A stretch of 64,000 nt of DNA, taken from assembly GCA_020426325.1 (NCBI GenBank), contig JAGQQG010000020.1, positions 1 to 64,000 of the forward strand. The letters run 5' to 3'. This document shows positions 15,483 through 25,095 of this stretch, piece after piece. Under the pieces are notes generated by a model. The model was given only the letters and a program-made list of their open reading frames with translations. It made no database searches and had not been told where the DNA came from. The translations under genes and the position numbers were made by a program. How positions within the stretch are numbered: position 1 is the stretch's first letter; each line of letters starts with the position of its first letter. Source of the DNA: Planctomycetaceae bacterium. Its GTDB lineage: Bacteria > Planctomycetota > Planctomycetia > Planctomycetales > Planctomycetaceae.

Positions 15483-15956
15483 TTAGCCGGGTGACGATTT
15501 CGCAGCTTCTTCCAGTCGCAGCTTTTGCTGGCGGTATTTTTCCGCCGTCTCATGGTCGAATGTCGGATGTTCGCTCAGGTCACCGCCAGAGTGTCTCGCC
15601 CCGCAGCGGTAGCAGACCAATACATCCGGCATGATGGCGAACAGGACGAGATCTGCTGCTGCGAAGGCGAGCAGGATGCCGAGTGCCCAGACTGGGCGGT
15701 GGTAGTACCACGCTATCGAACTGAGTGTCGCACCGGCAGCGACGAACGTCAGACCAATCGATTGTGGAAAGTCCTTCTGACGCCAGAGGTCATGGTTGCC
15801 GCAGACGAGACACTCGGACAACTGTGAGGCATCCGCGCTGGGCTGAGTGACGGGGCGTTCCCAGCCGCACGATTCACAGTTGATGCGATGAAACTCCTCG
15901 CTTCTGTGACGGAAGTTCTGAGCATCACAATGCGGACATCGGAATTGCAGCTTCAT
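15483..15956 (-). CDS. Zinc-ribbon membrane protein of unknown function
   Basis: This 157-residue protein starts at ATG 15956. It has a first C-x-x-C pair (CPHC) near residue 8 with its partner CESC near 27, a second CLVC near 49, two membrane helices (about 66-80 and 90-107), and a last C-x-x-C (CYRC) near 114 followed by a charged helical tail. The layout suggests zinc ribbons on the same side of the membrane, with a hairpin of two helices between them. I do not recognise a named family. It is convergent with the DinB-like gene, 3 bp apart. Confidence 0.75.
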   Translation of the reverse strand: MKLQFRCPHCDAQNFRHRSEEFHRINCESCGWERPVTQPSADASQLSECLVCGNHDLWRQKDFPQSIGLTFVAAGATLSSIAWYYHRPVWALGILLAFAAADLVLFAIMPDVLVCYRCGARHSGGDLSEHPTFDHETAEKYRQQKLRLEEAAKSSPG

Positions 15957-16143
15957 GAGCGGAGTGCGTTCGAGCGTCGACAGAAACTAGAAGGCGAAGG
16001 AGTATTCTACGATGATTCCGGCTGTCTGTCCCTCACGCTGGCTGTTCCCTTCCCGAATTCCAATAAATCGGAAGTTGGAGTGACAGTCACGGACGAGTTC
16101 AGGTTTCTTTCCGTCGTATGGCGTCTAACTCCAAGTCGTACTT

Positions 16144-16173
16144 TGTCGAAATCGCTACACTGACCTTATGATT
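16144..16173 (+). promoter_or_regulatory. Candidate promoter upstream of the HtrA-type protease
   Basis: TTGTCG (16144-16149), an 18-bp spacer and TATGAT (16168-16173), with a leader of about 80 nt before ATG 16263. The rest of the 15957-16262 gap shows no gene. Confidence 0.3.
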
Positions 16174-16262
16174 TGGCTAACGTCGATCGTTCCGCGTCCA
16201 ATTCCCGAAACTGGGAGATTCTCCAAGATCCCTCCAACCCTGATATCGACGGTTGACTCCTA

Positions 16263-17423
16263 ATGAACGATGAGACACGCCCGCCAGCAAATGAAGAACC
16301 GACGGACCATCTGTCCGCTGGTGGGGGCGGATGGTTGATCCTGGCGCTGCTGGTCGTCGTGCTTGCCCTGCTGATTGACCGCTATCGCTCTCCCGCGGAA
16401 CGTCCCATCATTCCCCGCGGTGATCTCTCGGACGCGGAAAAAACACAAATTGAGATCTTTAATGAGGCCTCGCCATCGGTCGTGCACATCACGACGTCGT
16501 CACTACAACAGCTTTCGGATTTCTCTGTCACTGAGCGTCCCGAAGGGACAGGCACCGGGTTCATCTGGAGCGAGGATGGATACATCGTCACGAACTTTCA
16601 CGTCGTTCGACCTAGTGTGAAATCGGGCGGTCACATGTTTGTGACCTTGGCGGATAACGCATCCTACAATGCCGAGATCGTCGGATATGAACCTGCTTAC
16701 GATGTTGCAGTGCTGAAGATCGATGTCGGCAACCGTCGCTTGAAGACCATTCCGCTCGGGACATCATCGGACTTGCAGGTCGGCCAGAATGTGTACGCCA
16801 TTGGCAGTCCTTTCGGCCTCGACCAGACGCTCACGACCGGAGTCATCAGCGGACTTGGGCGTGAACTTGAATCGGAAACGGGACGCATCTTCGATGTGAT
16901 TCAGACAGATGCGGCCATCAACCCTGGCAACTCAGGTGGTCCGCTCCTGGATAGTGCAGGTCGTCTGATCGGAGTGAACACAGCGATCTACAGCCCCTCC
17001 GGAGCATCCAGCGGCGTTGGGTTCGCGGTTCCCGTGGATGCAGTGACTCGGGCTGTTCCCGATCTGATTGACTATGGGGTTAATCAACGTCCGGTACTCG
17101 GGATCGACCCATTTACTGATTCTCAGTTCAATATGCTCAAGAGATACGAAGGATTTCCAGTTCTGGAGGGAGTCCTCATCCAGTCTGTGGTCGATGGGAT
17201 GGGAGCCGCTGCAGCAGGAATGCGCGGGACCAGAATCGAACTGGGTGAAGCCAAAAGTGGTGATCTGATCGTCGGGATTAACGACCGTCCCATTACTGAT
17301 TCCGCATCCCTGTTTGACGAACTTGACCGCTACAAGCCGGGCGACAAGGTGACCGTCACCGTTTGGCGGGACGGCAAACAGGTCCAACTCGAAGTCGTGC
17401 TCCAAAGTGCTTCGAACCGATAA
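16263..17423 (+). CDS. HtrA/DegP-like membrane-anchored serine protease with one PDZ domain
   Basis: The 386-residue product has an N-terminal membrane helix (about 23-39) after a short acidic/Pro-rich leader. A trypsin-fold domain follows with an intact triad: H113 in TNFHVV, D147 in YDVAVLKI and S224 in PGNSGGPLLD. A single PDZ domain fills about residues 275-382. This is the standard S1C/HtrA layout for periplasmic protein quality control. It is monocistronic in appearance, followed by 368 bp containing the second paired-hairpin repeat. It differs from the three later trypsin-fold proteins of the window in having a membrane anchor and a short C-terminus. Confidence 0.95.
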   Translation: MNDETRPPANEEPTDHLSAGGGGWLILALLVVVLALLIDRYRSPAERPIIPRGDLSDAEKTQIEIFNEASPSVVHITTSSLQQLSDFSVTERPEGTGTGFIWSEDGYIVTNFHVVRPSVKSGGHMFVTLADNASYNAEIVGYEPAYDVAVLKIDVGNRRLKTIPLGTSSDLQVGQNVYAIGSPFGLDQTLTTGVISGLGRELESETGRIFDVIQTDAAINPGNSGGPLLDSAGRLIGVNTAIYSPSGASSGVGFAVPVDAVTRAVPDLIDYGVNQRPVLGIDPFTDSQFNMLKRYEGFPVLEGVLIQSVVDGMGAAAAGMRGTRIELGEAKSGDLIVGINDRPITDSASLFDELDRYKPGDKVTVTVWRDGKQVQLEVVLQSASNR

Positions 17424-17574
17424 AAGGGTCTCGATTCCCATCGCACTTCGTGACGGTGGCAACACGAATGCTCGACAGCGACGCCAAGACTGATCGAACG
17501 CTCGATTGTCCAATCGATTGCAACTGACGGTGCTGTCGCCAACAATCGTTGGTGAACGAAGTGTTCGAAATGGC

Positions 17575-17687
17575 CACAGACAGGAATGTCTGTGCCACCG
17601 ATCATTGCGATAGAGATGTCTGTGACACCAGTTTTTGTTTTGCTGACTGTCACATGATGCAGGTGGGCCAGACATTCCAGTCTGGCC
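17575..17687. repeat. Paired-hairpin intergenic repeat, copy 2
   Basis: CACAGACA-GGAA-TGTCTGTG (17575-17594) is identical to the first hairpin of copy 1. The second hairpin, GGCCAGACA-TTCC-AGTCTGGCC (17666-17687), has one inner mismatch. The spacer has a degenerate GATGTCTGTGACACC half-unit near 17615. It lies in the 17424-17791 gap, where I see no gene. Confidence 0.75.
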
Positions 17688-17791
17688 TTCACAGATCAGA
17701 CGTTCACGAGGCTTCTGGATTTGACACAATCCTCATGAGGTCGGAACACATTCAACTCAACTTTCTTCTCACGTTGAAATAGGGATACATC

Positions 17792-19258
17792 ATGCGACTT
17801 CTTCGATATTCGGCCCACAAGAGCTTTGCTCTGCTGGCCTGCCTTGTCTGCAGTACGACATCGACCACAGCGGCCGATCTCGCGGACCTCGTTGCGGGCG
17901 ATGTGAAGCAGGTGATGAGTGACTGTAAGTTCACCGAAGGCCCTGCGTGGCATCCGGATGGGTATCTGCTCTTTACGGACATCCCCAACAACCGCATCGT
18001 GCGTGTGCTCCCGGATGGATCGCACAATGACTGGATGACCGATTCTCAAGGCGCGAATGGGCTGATGTGTGATCAGCAGGGGAACGTCTACGCTGCGCAG
18101 GGGGATGCCCAGCGAGTTGTGAGATTGAAGGCTACAGCGAGTGGTGAGACAGGAGAACTGGCAGACGTGTTGACTGGCGAGTTTGAAGGGAAGCCGTTCA
18201 ACAAGCCGAATGACCTCGCCCTGGACACGTTCGGCGGCCTGTACTTCACCGATCCGAATTACTCTCCGAAAGATCCTGCACAACCGGTCGAGGGCGTGTA
18301 TTACCTGAGTGCTGAGAAGAAAGTCACCCGCGTCGTCGACGACCTCCCGCGACCGAACGGCGTCCTCGTCTCCGCTGACGGGAAGCATCTGTATGTCGCC
18401 AATATCAATTTGCGGAAGATCATGCGTTACGAAATCGTGGGGCCGGGGCAAATCTCCAGCGGAGAGGTGATCTTCACAGGTGACGAATCGCTGGATGGCG
18501 GCGGCCCGGACGGAATGAGCCTCGACGAGCAGGGCAACATTTATGCAACTTACAAATCGCTGGTGGTGTTGAACGCAGATGGCGAACTGATTGGTCGCAT
18601 CGAAGTTCCTGAAAATCCGGCAAACTGTACGTTTGGTGGACCGGACAACAAGACGCTTTACGTGACCGCACGCACGAGTCTGTATTCCATCCCGATGCAG
18701 GTCGCAGGCATTGCCTTGCGTGCTGCCGGACCGGGAGTAACAGGAGCAGCAGAACCGGGAGTCACCAAGACCCGCGAGTTCAAAGCAGGGCCGTTGACCT
18801 TACAGGTGCCTGAGAGCTGGAAGCAGGAACCACCGTCGAACCGCTTGCGTCTGGCCCAGTTTACGATTCCTGCTGCAGAGGGTGATGACACGGAAGCCGA
18901 ACTTGTCCTGTCCGGACCCTTCGGAGGAACAGCACAGGATAACGTCCAACGCTGGATCGGGCAGTTTGACGAGGAGGGGCGGGAACTCAAGATGACGAAG
19001 GGGGAAACCGAGCAGGGAGATTATATCCTCGTCGACCTGTCCGGCACCTATCACAAAAGCGTCGGCCCTCCGATCCGACGTCAAACGAAGACGATTCCCG
19101 ATGCCCGCATGCTCGGTGTGATGTTCATGGCCAACGAAGGGGGGAACTACTTCTTCAAGTTGGACGGCCCGCAGAAGACAGTGTCCGGGGCTGCTGAAGG
19201 TCTGCGCCAATCGTTTGGTGGCGATGCGTCCAAAGAGACCGAGTACACGCTCGAATGA
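17792..19258 (+). CDS. SMP-30/gluconolactonase-like propeller with an extra C-terminal domain
   Basis: This 488-residue protein starts at ATG 17792, with GGGAT just upstream. A signal peptide (about 1-27, ending TTAADL) is followed by a six-bladed propeller with family landmarks EGPAWHPDGYLLFTDI, NKPNDLALDTFGGLYFTDPN and RPNGVLVSADGKHLYVAN. These are the metal-ligand and lactone-site regions of SMP-30/gluconolactonase proteins. Normal family members end near residue 310. Here a Gly/Thr linker leads to about 160 further residues with a predicted beta-sandwich, beginning FKAGPLTLQVPESWKQE. I cannot name that domain. The protein is likely periplasmic, with sugar-lactone hydrolase activity as the default guess. 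Confidence 0.88.
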   Translation: MRLLRYSAHKSFALLACLVCSTTSTTAADLADLVAGDVKQVMSDCKFTEGPAWHPDGYLLFTDIPNNRIVRVLPDGSHNDWMTDSQGANGLMCDQQGNVYAAQGDAQRVVRLKATASGETGELADVLTGEFEGKPFNKPNDLALDTFGGLYFTDPNYSPKDPAQPVEGVYYLSAEKKVTRVVDDLPRPNGVLVSADGKHLYVANINLRKIMRYEIVGPGQISSGEVIFTGDESLDGGGPDGMSLDEQGNIYATYKSLVVLNADGELIGRIEVPENPANCTFGGPDNKTLYVTARTSLYSIPMQVAGIALRAAGPGVTGAAEPGVTKTREFKAGPLTLQVPESWKQEPPSNRLRLAQFTIPAAEGDDTEAELVLSGPFGGTAQDNVQRWIGQFDEEGRELKMTKGETEQGDYILVDLSGTYHKSVGPPIRRQTKTIPDARMLGVMFMANEGGNYFFKLDGPQKTVSGAAEGLRQSFGGDASKETEYTLE

Positions 19259-19318
19259 CGGACCAATTGTCAAGCTGAACTCTCTGGTTGACGTTTGAAT
19301 CCCTGTATGGAGATCCTG

Positions 19319-22300
19319 ATGCTCCGGTGTGTTGCTGCGCTCGCTGTTGTAGTTGTGACTCTCGTCAGTCCAAGCAGAGTTTCGTTCGGTCAGTTCGACG
19401 AAGATGGTGACTTGATCCCCGGTCTGCTGGGGACGTACGTGGCTGGCGACAACTCGGTCGAACAGATCGACGTCACGCTGTCGCACTCCTGGGGAGAGGC
19501 TGCTCCAGATGAACGACTGCCGGAAGGCCCGTTCTCGGTCACGTGGCAGTCACAACTCCTGCAGCGAGAGGAGGTGGAGTATCGGTTTCATGCGTACCTT
19601 CAAGGAGAGGTCGAGGTCCAGGTCGATGGCGAGACAGTGCTCATCGGGAGCAGCGACGAACCGGGCTGGATAAGCGGGGATCCGATCGAGTTGAGTTTCG
19701 GTCTACTGGAGTTTGAAGTCACCTTCGAGAAGACACAGCCTTCCGCTGAGGTGCACCTCTTCTGGTCATCGGATGCGTTCCCGCTTGAACCGATCCCTCC
19801 GCATCTGCTTTTTCGAGATCAAGGCCGGCCGGACCTGGCGACCTGGGAACGCGGACGAGAGTTGTACGCGGCCCATCGCTGCAACCGCTGCCATCGCCGG
19901 GACGACGAACCTCTCAGTCCCGCAGCACCTTCGCTGGAGCACGTTGCGATCGGAGTTGATCACACATGGCTGGTCGACAAACTACTCAATCGTCTCCCTT
20001 CCGCAGCCCATGCCCGCATGCCCTCGTTTGGATTCAGCGAGGAAGAAGCCCAGGCCGTTGTGGCCTATCTGGAATCTCACACGGTGCCAGTCGAACTGTC
20101 CCCCATCTCGGACATCGATGCTGGAAAGAAAGGGCCGCCCGACGGGGATCTGTTACTGAAGTCCGTGGGGTGTCTCGCCTGTCACACGGTGGGTGACGTG
20201 GGACAACAGAACACATTCAGCGGCGGCGATTTGACACACATCGGCGACAAACGTTCGGCCGAATGGTTGTATCGCTGGCTGTCGGACCCGTCTTCACTGA
20301 ATGTCGATCATCGTATGCCGGTCGTCAAACTGACGGATCTCGAGCGAGCGGAGATTGCGAAAACGCTGGCATCGTGGAAACGTGAAACGAATGGGGCGAA
20401 GACGTCTGATACCTCGAGTGAGCCGGACGAATCGCTGGTGACTCGTGGTCGGCAACTCGTCGAACAGTCGCGATGTACCGCCTGTCATCGTCTGCCGGGA
20501 AATGATCCAGGTGTGACCAGTGTTCCTCCGCTGAAGTTGCGACAGTTTAACTGGGATCAGTCCTGTCTTTCGGGGGCGAAGCGAGAGTTGGGTCGCCCTG
20601 TGTATGAGAACGTGGATGTTCAGGCGTTGCAGGCGTATGTTGAGTCACGACTTGATGCGTTGTCCCCGCCATCACAGTGGGCGAAGGGACGTGCTGTTCT
20701 CGAACGAAGGAACTGTCTGGCGTGTCACGAACGTGACCTTGGGACAGGCATTGTGCCGATCGCGGGAACGTTGGAGCGGACGGACGAGCGGTTTCGCGGA
20801 CAGAGTCAGTCCTTGATCCCCCCATCTCTGACCGCAGTTGGGGACAAGCTATTGGACAAGGCACTTGCTGTGGCCGTCCGGGGCGAGCAGAAGTCGCCGC
20901 GTCTCCCCTGGCTGCAAGTCCGCATGCCCCGTTTCTCTCACACAGAAGAGGATCAGCGGCTTCTGCTCAGCTATCTCGTCGAACACGATCGAATCCCGGC
21001 CGGTGCTCCTGAGAGTCTTCCTGGTTCAGAGATCGCCGGTGATCAGACAACTGATGCACAGCAGACTCTGCTCACCGGTCATGCACTGGCTGGTGCGGGT
21101 GCATTCAATTGTGTCGCGTGTCACAAGTTTGGTGATTACGAACCCCGCAACGTCGCACTCGGCACCAAGGGCTGCGACCTGTTGATGATCGGTGACCGGA
21201 TGCGGTCCGAGTTCTTCCATCGGTGGACCCGTGCTCCTCTGCGTGTGGTGCCGGGGATGGAGATGCCCAACTTCAACAAGCCGGTCGCCGGGGTGCTGGA
21301 CAGTGACGTCGACCGGCAAATCTCAGCGGTCTGGCGGGCGATCAACGATCCGAGGTTTACGGCCCCGACGAATCCGACTCAAGTCGAACAGTTGCTGATT
21401 GTCGAGCCAGACATGCCGCCGCAGATCATTCGCGACGTCTTCACGGTCTCCCCGCAGAATGGGGGCGGTTATGTGGCTCGGTCGTTCGCAATCGGTTTCG
21501 GCAACGGACACAGTCTGCTGTTCGACATCGATCGCTTTGCAGTGCGAGGTTGGACGTTGGGGGACTTCGCCCGACAGCGGACGGAGGGAAAGAGCTGGTA
21601 CTGGGATCTGGCGGGCGTCGACGTCATGACGGGCTTCAACGCGGATAACGATCTTGTCCTTCTGAATAATGAAACGGAAGAAGAAACCCCGCCGATACTG
21701 AATGGTGCACGTGTGGCGAAGCTGCTCCGTTATCAACAGGACGGCGAGCGCGTCACACTCCAGCAGACCATGTCGTTCACGATTGACGACAACTCTCAAG
21801 ATGTCTCAATCACGCAGGAGTTCTCGACGTTCAGTGACGACGATGGCACAGGCTCCGGAGTGCTGAGAAGAGTGACCGCTTCGCCGATCCCGGAGGGGTA
21901 TGATCTCGTCCTGCGGTCATCGGCAGAGACTCCACAACTCGCAGGCGCAGCGATCACAACTAAGGATGCGCGAAGGAACGGCCAGGAACTTGTTCTCGAA
22001 CAGGTCTTTGTCTGTTCGGCCCAGCGACCTCTGACACCCCCCAAACCGCGTCCGGAATTGCCTCGCAACGATGCCCTCGTGACGACGCTGCCCGGCATGA
22101 CAGGGCAACGACTGAAGCTCCCTGCGTCTATCATGCCCACATCAATTGCGCTCACCGATGATGACCGACTCGTGTTTACGTCGCTCAAAGGGCATGTCTA
22201 CGAGGCGGTGGAGACCGATGGCGATGGCTTGCGCGACTCGCTGCGTACGCTGGAACAGGGTTTGCCTGCCCCGTTCGGCGTGCTTCCACATGACGGCGGT

Positions 22301-23440
22301 ATTCTCGTGGTGGACAAAGCAGAGCTGTTGTGGCTGAGTCTCACCGAGGGAGATCAGTCGGCTGTCGAGCGAGAGATCTGGGCCGATGGCTGGGGCTTCT
22401 CAGATAACTATCACGACTGGGTGACCGGCCCGGTCCGCGACGCTGCGGGCAATCTGTATCTGGCATTGGGGAGTGACTACCAGCAACCAGAACGATCAGA
22501 GGAGACATCTCGATGGCGCGGCAAGGTCCTCCGCATCGACCACGATCGTCGTATCGAACCCTTCGCTCACGAACTGCGATTCCCGCAAGGCATCGCAATC
22601 GACGGGCAGGATCGCCTCTTCGTCAGCGATCAGCAGGGAGTGGCCAACACGTTCAATGAGATCAATTACATCGTGCAGGGACGTCACTATGGCGTGAAGA
22701 GTCTGCATGAAGAGGTGTCGGACGCCACTGAAACACGGGCCGCCGTGCAGGTGCCTCACCCGTGGACCCGCAGTGTGAATGGCATCTTCTTCCTGCCGCA
22801 GAGCATTGCTGGTCCGCTCGCACCCTTTGGCGGACATGGCATCGGTTGCGAGTATAACGGCAAGCGGCTCATTCGGTTCTCGGTTCAGGAGGTCAACGGC
22901 GAACTGCAGGGGGCCTGTTACGATTTCTCCCGACCGACGTGGGAAAACGAAGAGCTGACGTTTCTCGGCCCCATCTGCGGCCTGGCGACATCCGATGGCA
23001 CACTGTATGTCGGCAGTATCTTCGACAGCGGCTGGCTCGGCGGACCGAACACGGGCGAGATCGTCAAACTGACTCCCGACGAGAGCGCTATTCCCAACTG
23101 CATCCGCGAACTTCGCGCGACTGCCACTGGTCTGGAGATCGAGTTCCTCCAACCAGTGGATGCAACGCGGGCACTCGATCCGGAGAATTACGTGCTCTCT
23201 GGCTACACACGGGTCTGGCAGGGGGCCTATGCAACTCCCGATTCCGGTCGTTACACCCCCGAGGTGACGGACATCGAACTTGCTCCTGACGGGCGAACGG
23301 TGACGCTCACAATCCCGGATCGACGCCTCCAATACGTGTATGAGGTCAACTGTGGCCATCTTGTTGACGAGGGGCACGATTTTTTCCCCGCAACCGGCTA
23401 TTACACGATGAACCAAATTCCCTCAACAAAGACTGAGTAA
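19319..23440 (+). CDS. Giant pentahaem cytochrome c / sorbosone-dehydrogenase-like propeller protein
   Basis: ATG 19319 is preferred: GGAG lies 6 bp upstream and the signal peptide starts at once (MLRCVAALAVVVVTLVS). This gives 1373 residues. ATG 19307 and TTG 19295 are in frame. A PA14-like beta domain (about 35-170) is followed by five C-x-x-C-H haem sites at Cys188, Cys285, Cys386, Cys466 and Cys598. A long beta-rich middle region comes next, then a C-terminal propeller of the PVC-type L-sorbosone dehydrogenase kind (PQGIAIDGQDRLFVSDQQG) and a closing beta-sandwich. Such proteins are exported and thought to oxidise sugars or pass electrons from them. The five haems could form a wire from the propeller site. 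The substrate is unknown. Confidence 0.9.
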   Translation: MLRCVAALAVVVVTLVSPSRVSFGQFDEDGDLIPGLLGTYVAGDNSVEQIDVTLSHSWGEAAPDERLPEGPFSVTWQSQLLQREEVEYRFHAYLQGEVEVQVDGETVLIGSSDEPGWISGDPIELSFGLLEFEVTFEKTQPSAEVHLFWSSDAFPLEPIPPHLLFRDQGRPDLATWERGRELYAAHRCNRCHRRDDEPLSPAAPSLEHVAIGVDHTWLVDKLLNRLPSAAHARMPSFGFSEEEAQAVVAYLESHTVPVELSPISDIDAGKKGPPDGDLLLKSVGCLACHTVGDVGQQNTFSGGDLTHIGDKRSAEWLYRWLSDPSSLNVDHRMPVVKLTDLERAEIAKTLASWKRETNGAKTSDTSSEPDESLVTRGRQLVEQSRCTACHRLPGNDPGVTSVPPLKLRQFNWDQSCLSGAKRELGRPVYENVDVQALQAYVESRLDALSPPSQWAKGRAVLERRNCLACHERDLGTGIVPIAGTLERTDERFRGQSQSLIPPSLTAVGDKLLDKALAVAVRGEQKSPRLPWLQVRMPRFSHTEEDQRLLLSYLVEHDRIPAGAPESLPGSEIAGDQTTDAQQTLLTGHALAGAGAFNCVACHKFGDYEPRNVALGTKGCDLLMIGDRMRSEFFHRWTRAPLRVVPGMEMPNFNKPVAGVLDSDVDRQISAVWRAINDPRFTAPTNPTQVEQLLIVEPDMPPQIIRDVFTVSPQNGGGYVARSFAIGFGNGHSLLFDIDRFAVRGWTLGDFARQRTEGKSWYWDLAGVDVMTGFNADNDLVLLNNETEEETPPILNGARVAKLLRYQQDGERVTLQQTMSFTIDDNSQDVSITQEFSTFSDDDGTGSGVLRRVTASPIPEGYDLVLRSSAETPQLAGAAITTKDARRNGQELVLEQVFVCSAQRPLTPPKPRPELPRNDALVTTLPGMTGQRLKLPASIMPTSIALTDDDRLVFTSLKGHVYEAVETDGDGLRDSLRTLEQGLPAPFGVLPHDGGILVVDKAELLWLSLTEGDQSAVEREIWADGWGFSDNYHDWVTGPVRDAAGNLYLALGSDYQQPERSEETSRWRGKVLRIDHDRRIEPFAHELRFPQGIAIDGQDRLFVSDQQGVANTFNEINYIVQGRHYGVKSLHEEVSDATETRAAVQVPHPWTRSVNGIFFLPQSIAGPLAPFGGHGIGCEYNGKRLIRFSVQEVNGELQGACYDFSRPTWENEELTFLGPICGLATSDGTLYVGSIFDSGWLGGPNTGEIVKLTPDESAIPNCIRELRATATGLEIEFLQPVDATRALDPENYVLSGYTRVWQGAYATPDSGRYTPEVTDIELAPDGRTVTLTIPDRRLQYVYEVNCGHLVDEGHDFFPATGYYTMNQIPSTKTE

Positions 23441-23552
23441 GGGAGGCAGTCGGGGTGGTGCATCAAGCGATCTACGTCCAGTAGCAACGAAGCCTGTTGT
23501 ACGTCGTTTGTGATCAATGCTTACGCCATAGGCCCTAACGATCGGTTTGATC

Positions 23553-23582
23553 TTGGTCAGATCTTCCGTTTCGTCTTAAAAT
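23553..23582 (+). promoter_or_regulatory. Candidate promoter upstream of the DUF374 acyltransferase
   Basis: TTGGTC (23553-23558), an 18-bp spacer and TAAAAT (23577-23582), about 70 bp before the TTG start at 23653. Consensus match only. Confidence 0.3.
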
Positions 23583-23652
23583 CCCGCTGCTGGGGCAGAT
23601 ATGGATGTTGCGCGAGATGGTATTTCACTGATGATGCCAGAATGAGGGTGTT

Positions 23653-24381
23653 TTGAAAATTCGCTCGAAGAGAATGCTGCGTTTGCTGGCAAGGTCGATG
23701 GCTGCTGGTTGCCGTCTGCTGTTTAAGACCGTGCGGAGTGAACTGATTGAAACCTGCGCAGGCACGAGCCCTTACGACGGCAACAGGAAGCAGAGGTTTT
23801 TGTACTGCATCTGGCATGACAACATCCTGGGGCCCACCTTCTGTGGTCGCAGTGTGAAGATGGCGGCCCTCACAAGTCTGCACGGCGACGGAGCGTTCGT
23901 TGCGATGGCTTTAGAGTGTGTGGGCATCACTCCGATCCGTGGTTCGAGCAGCCGTGGCGGGGCAGCCGCTTTACGGGAGATGATGGATGCTGCCCGCGAC
24001 ATGGACATCACCATAGCGACAGACGGCCCGCGTGGTCCGCGCCGTGAAGTCAAGCAGGGGATCGTCTATCTCGCATCGCAGACCGGTCGTCCGATCGTCC
24101 CGGTTGCGATTGCTGCCACCCGGGCCTGGCACATCCCGGGTCGCTGGACCGATCTGCTCGTGCCCAAGCCGTTTTCAAAGGTCTGGTTGATTGCCGGCGA
24201 GCCGATCTCAATTCCGGGCGATCTCACACGTGATGAATTGAAGTCCTACCGAGATGAGATTCAGCTGGCGATGGATCAGTGGAACCGTCGCGTGAGTGAA
24301 CTGGCGAACGGTTCAGGCAGCCAGCTTGCGGTCAGTTCCCGTGTCACTGACGAGTCCGAGACCACTCGTCGGGCTGCCTGA
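23653..24381 (+). CDS. DUF374 lysophospholipid acyltransferase-like protein
   Basis: The frame begins at TTG 23653, with GAGG 5 bp upstream. ATG 23674 is an alternative that would shorten the product from 242 to 235 residues. Motifs are WHDN (the H-x-x-x-x-D-type catalytic region as modified in DUF374), SLHGDGAFVA, RGSSSRGGAAALREMMDA, TDGPRGPR and GRPIVPVAIAA. Family members resemble the LpxL/PlsC acyltransferases and are usually neighbours of lipid A genes. LptB and a PAP2 phosphatase follow here. It probably adds an acyl chain to a lipid A or phospholipid precursor at the inner membrane. Its last 69 bp overlap the convergent PAP2 gene, tail to tail. Confidence 0.85.
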   Translation: MKIRSKRMLRLLARSMAAGCRLLFKTVRSELIETCAGTSPYDGNRKQRFLYCIWHDNILGPTFCGRSVKMAALTSLHGDGAFVAMALECVGITPIRGSSSRGGAAALREMMDAARDMDITIATDGPRGPRREVKQGIVYLASQTGRPIVPVAIAATRAWHIPGRWTDLLVPKPFSKVWLIAGEPISIPGDLTRDELKSYRDEIQLAMDQWNRRVSELANGSGSQLAVSSRVTDESETTRRAA

Positions 24382-25077
24382 GTCGGCATCACGACTCTCG
24401 AGGCGATCAAACCAGGCTGAGATGCGCGGCTGGAACAGGATGGTGTTTGCGACCAGCCATCCGACCGTCGCTCCGACCAGCACGTCGCTGACGAAGTGTT
24501 CGCAAACTTCAATCCGTTGAACGGCGACGAGTGCGGCCAGTATGCCGAACAACCATTTGCCTCGGGGAAACAACTGCGTGAGCATCACCGCGAAAGCAAC
24601 ACCCGATGCGGTGTGTGCTGAAGGGAAGCTCTTCAAACTCGGACCGTCATGCAGGAACGGGAGCAGTCCGTAGAATGCGTCGGCGGCGGAGTCGCTGGCC
24701 ATGTCGAAGTACTTGGGCCGCTGACGACCGACGAGCAGCTTGACGACATCGGCAGACAGACCGGCTGCGATGGCCGCAGTCGCGATGCGGGGAACTCGCC
24801 ATTTCAGATTCGGCAGAATCACGATCAGTGCGAGCAATAACATCCCCTGCCCGTACGGTGTGGCAAAAGGTTCAATGCTTCTCAGGTAACGGTGCAGTTC
24901 GTCCGGCCAGTCGCGTGGGGCACATGCACGGGCGATCGGCAGGTCGACCGTGACCAGAGCAATCGCAGCCAGTGTCAGGAGCGACAGCGGAACGAGAGCC
25001 CAGCGTTGGGCAGGGCTGAGCTGACGTTCAGATTCAAGGGGCAATGTACTCATGAAATCCGTTTCTTTCTGAGCCAT
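24313..25077 (-). CDS. PAP2-family membrane phosphatase
   Basis: The product is 254 residues from ATG 25077; ATG 25053, eight codons later, is equally possible. It has about six membrane helices. The three catalytic motifs are KLLVGRQRP, PSAHTASG, and QRIEVCEHFVSD in place of the usual S-R-x5-H-x3-D, with the His and Asp conserved but Gln before Arg. PAP2 enzymes of this size dephosphorylate undecaprenyl pyrophosphate, lipid A or phosphatidic acid at the outer face of the inner membrane. Its location between a DUF374 acyltransferase and lptB suggests an envelope-lipid substrate. The last codons overlap the acyltransferase gene on the other strand. Confidence 0.88.
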   Translation of the reverse strand: MAQKETDFMSTLPLESERQLSPAQRWALVPLSLLTLAAIALVTVDLPIARACAPRDWPDELHRYLRSIEPFATPYGQGMLLLALIVILPNLKWRVPRIATAAIAAGLSADVVKLLVGRQRPKYFDMASDSAADAFYGLLPFLHDGPSLKSFPSAHTASGVAFAVMLTQLFPRGKWLFGILAALVAVQRIEVCEHFVSDVLVGATVGWLVANTILFQPRISAWFDRLESRDADSGSPTSGLGLVSDTGTDRKLAA

Positions 25078-25095
25078 CAGCGAGAATGAGTTGGG

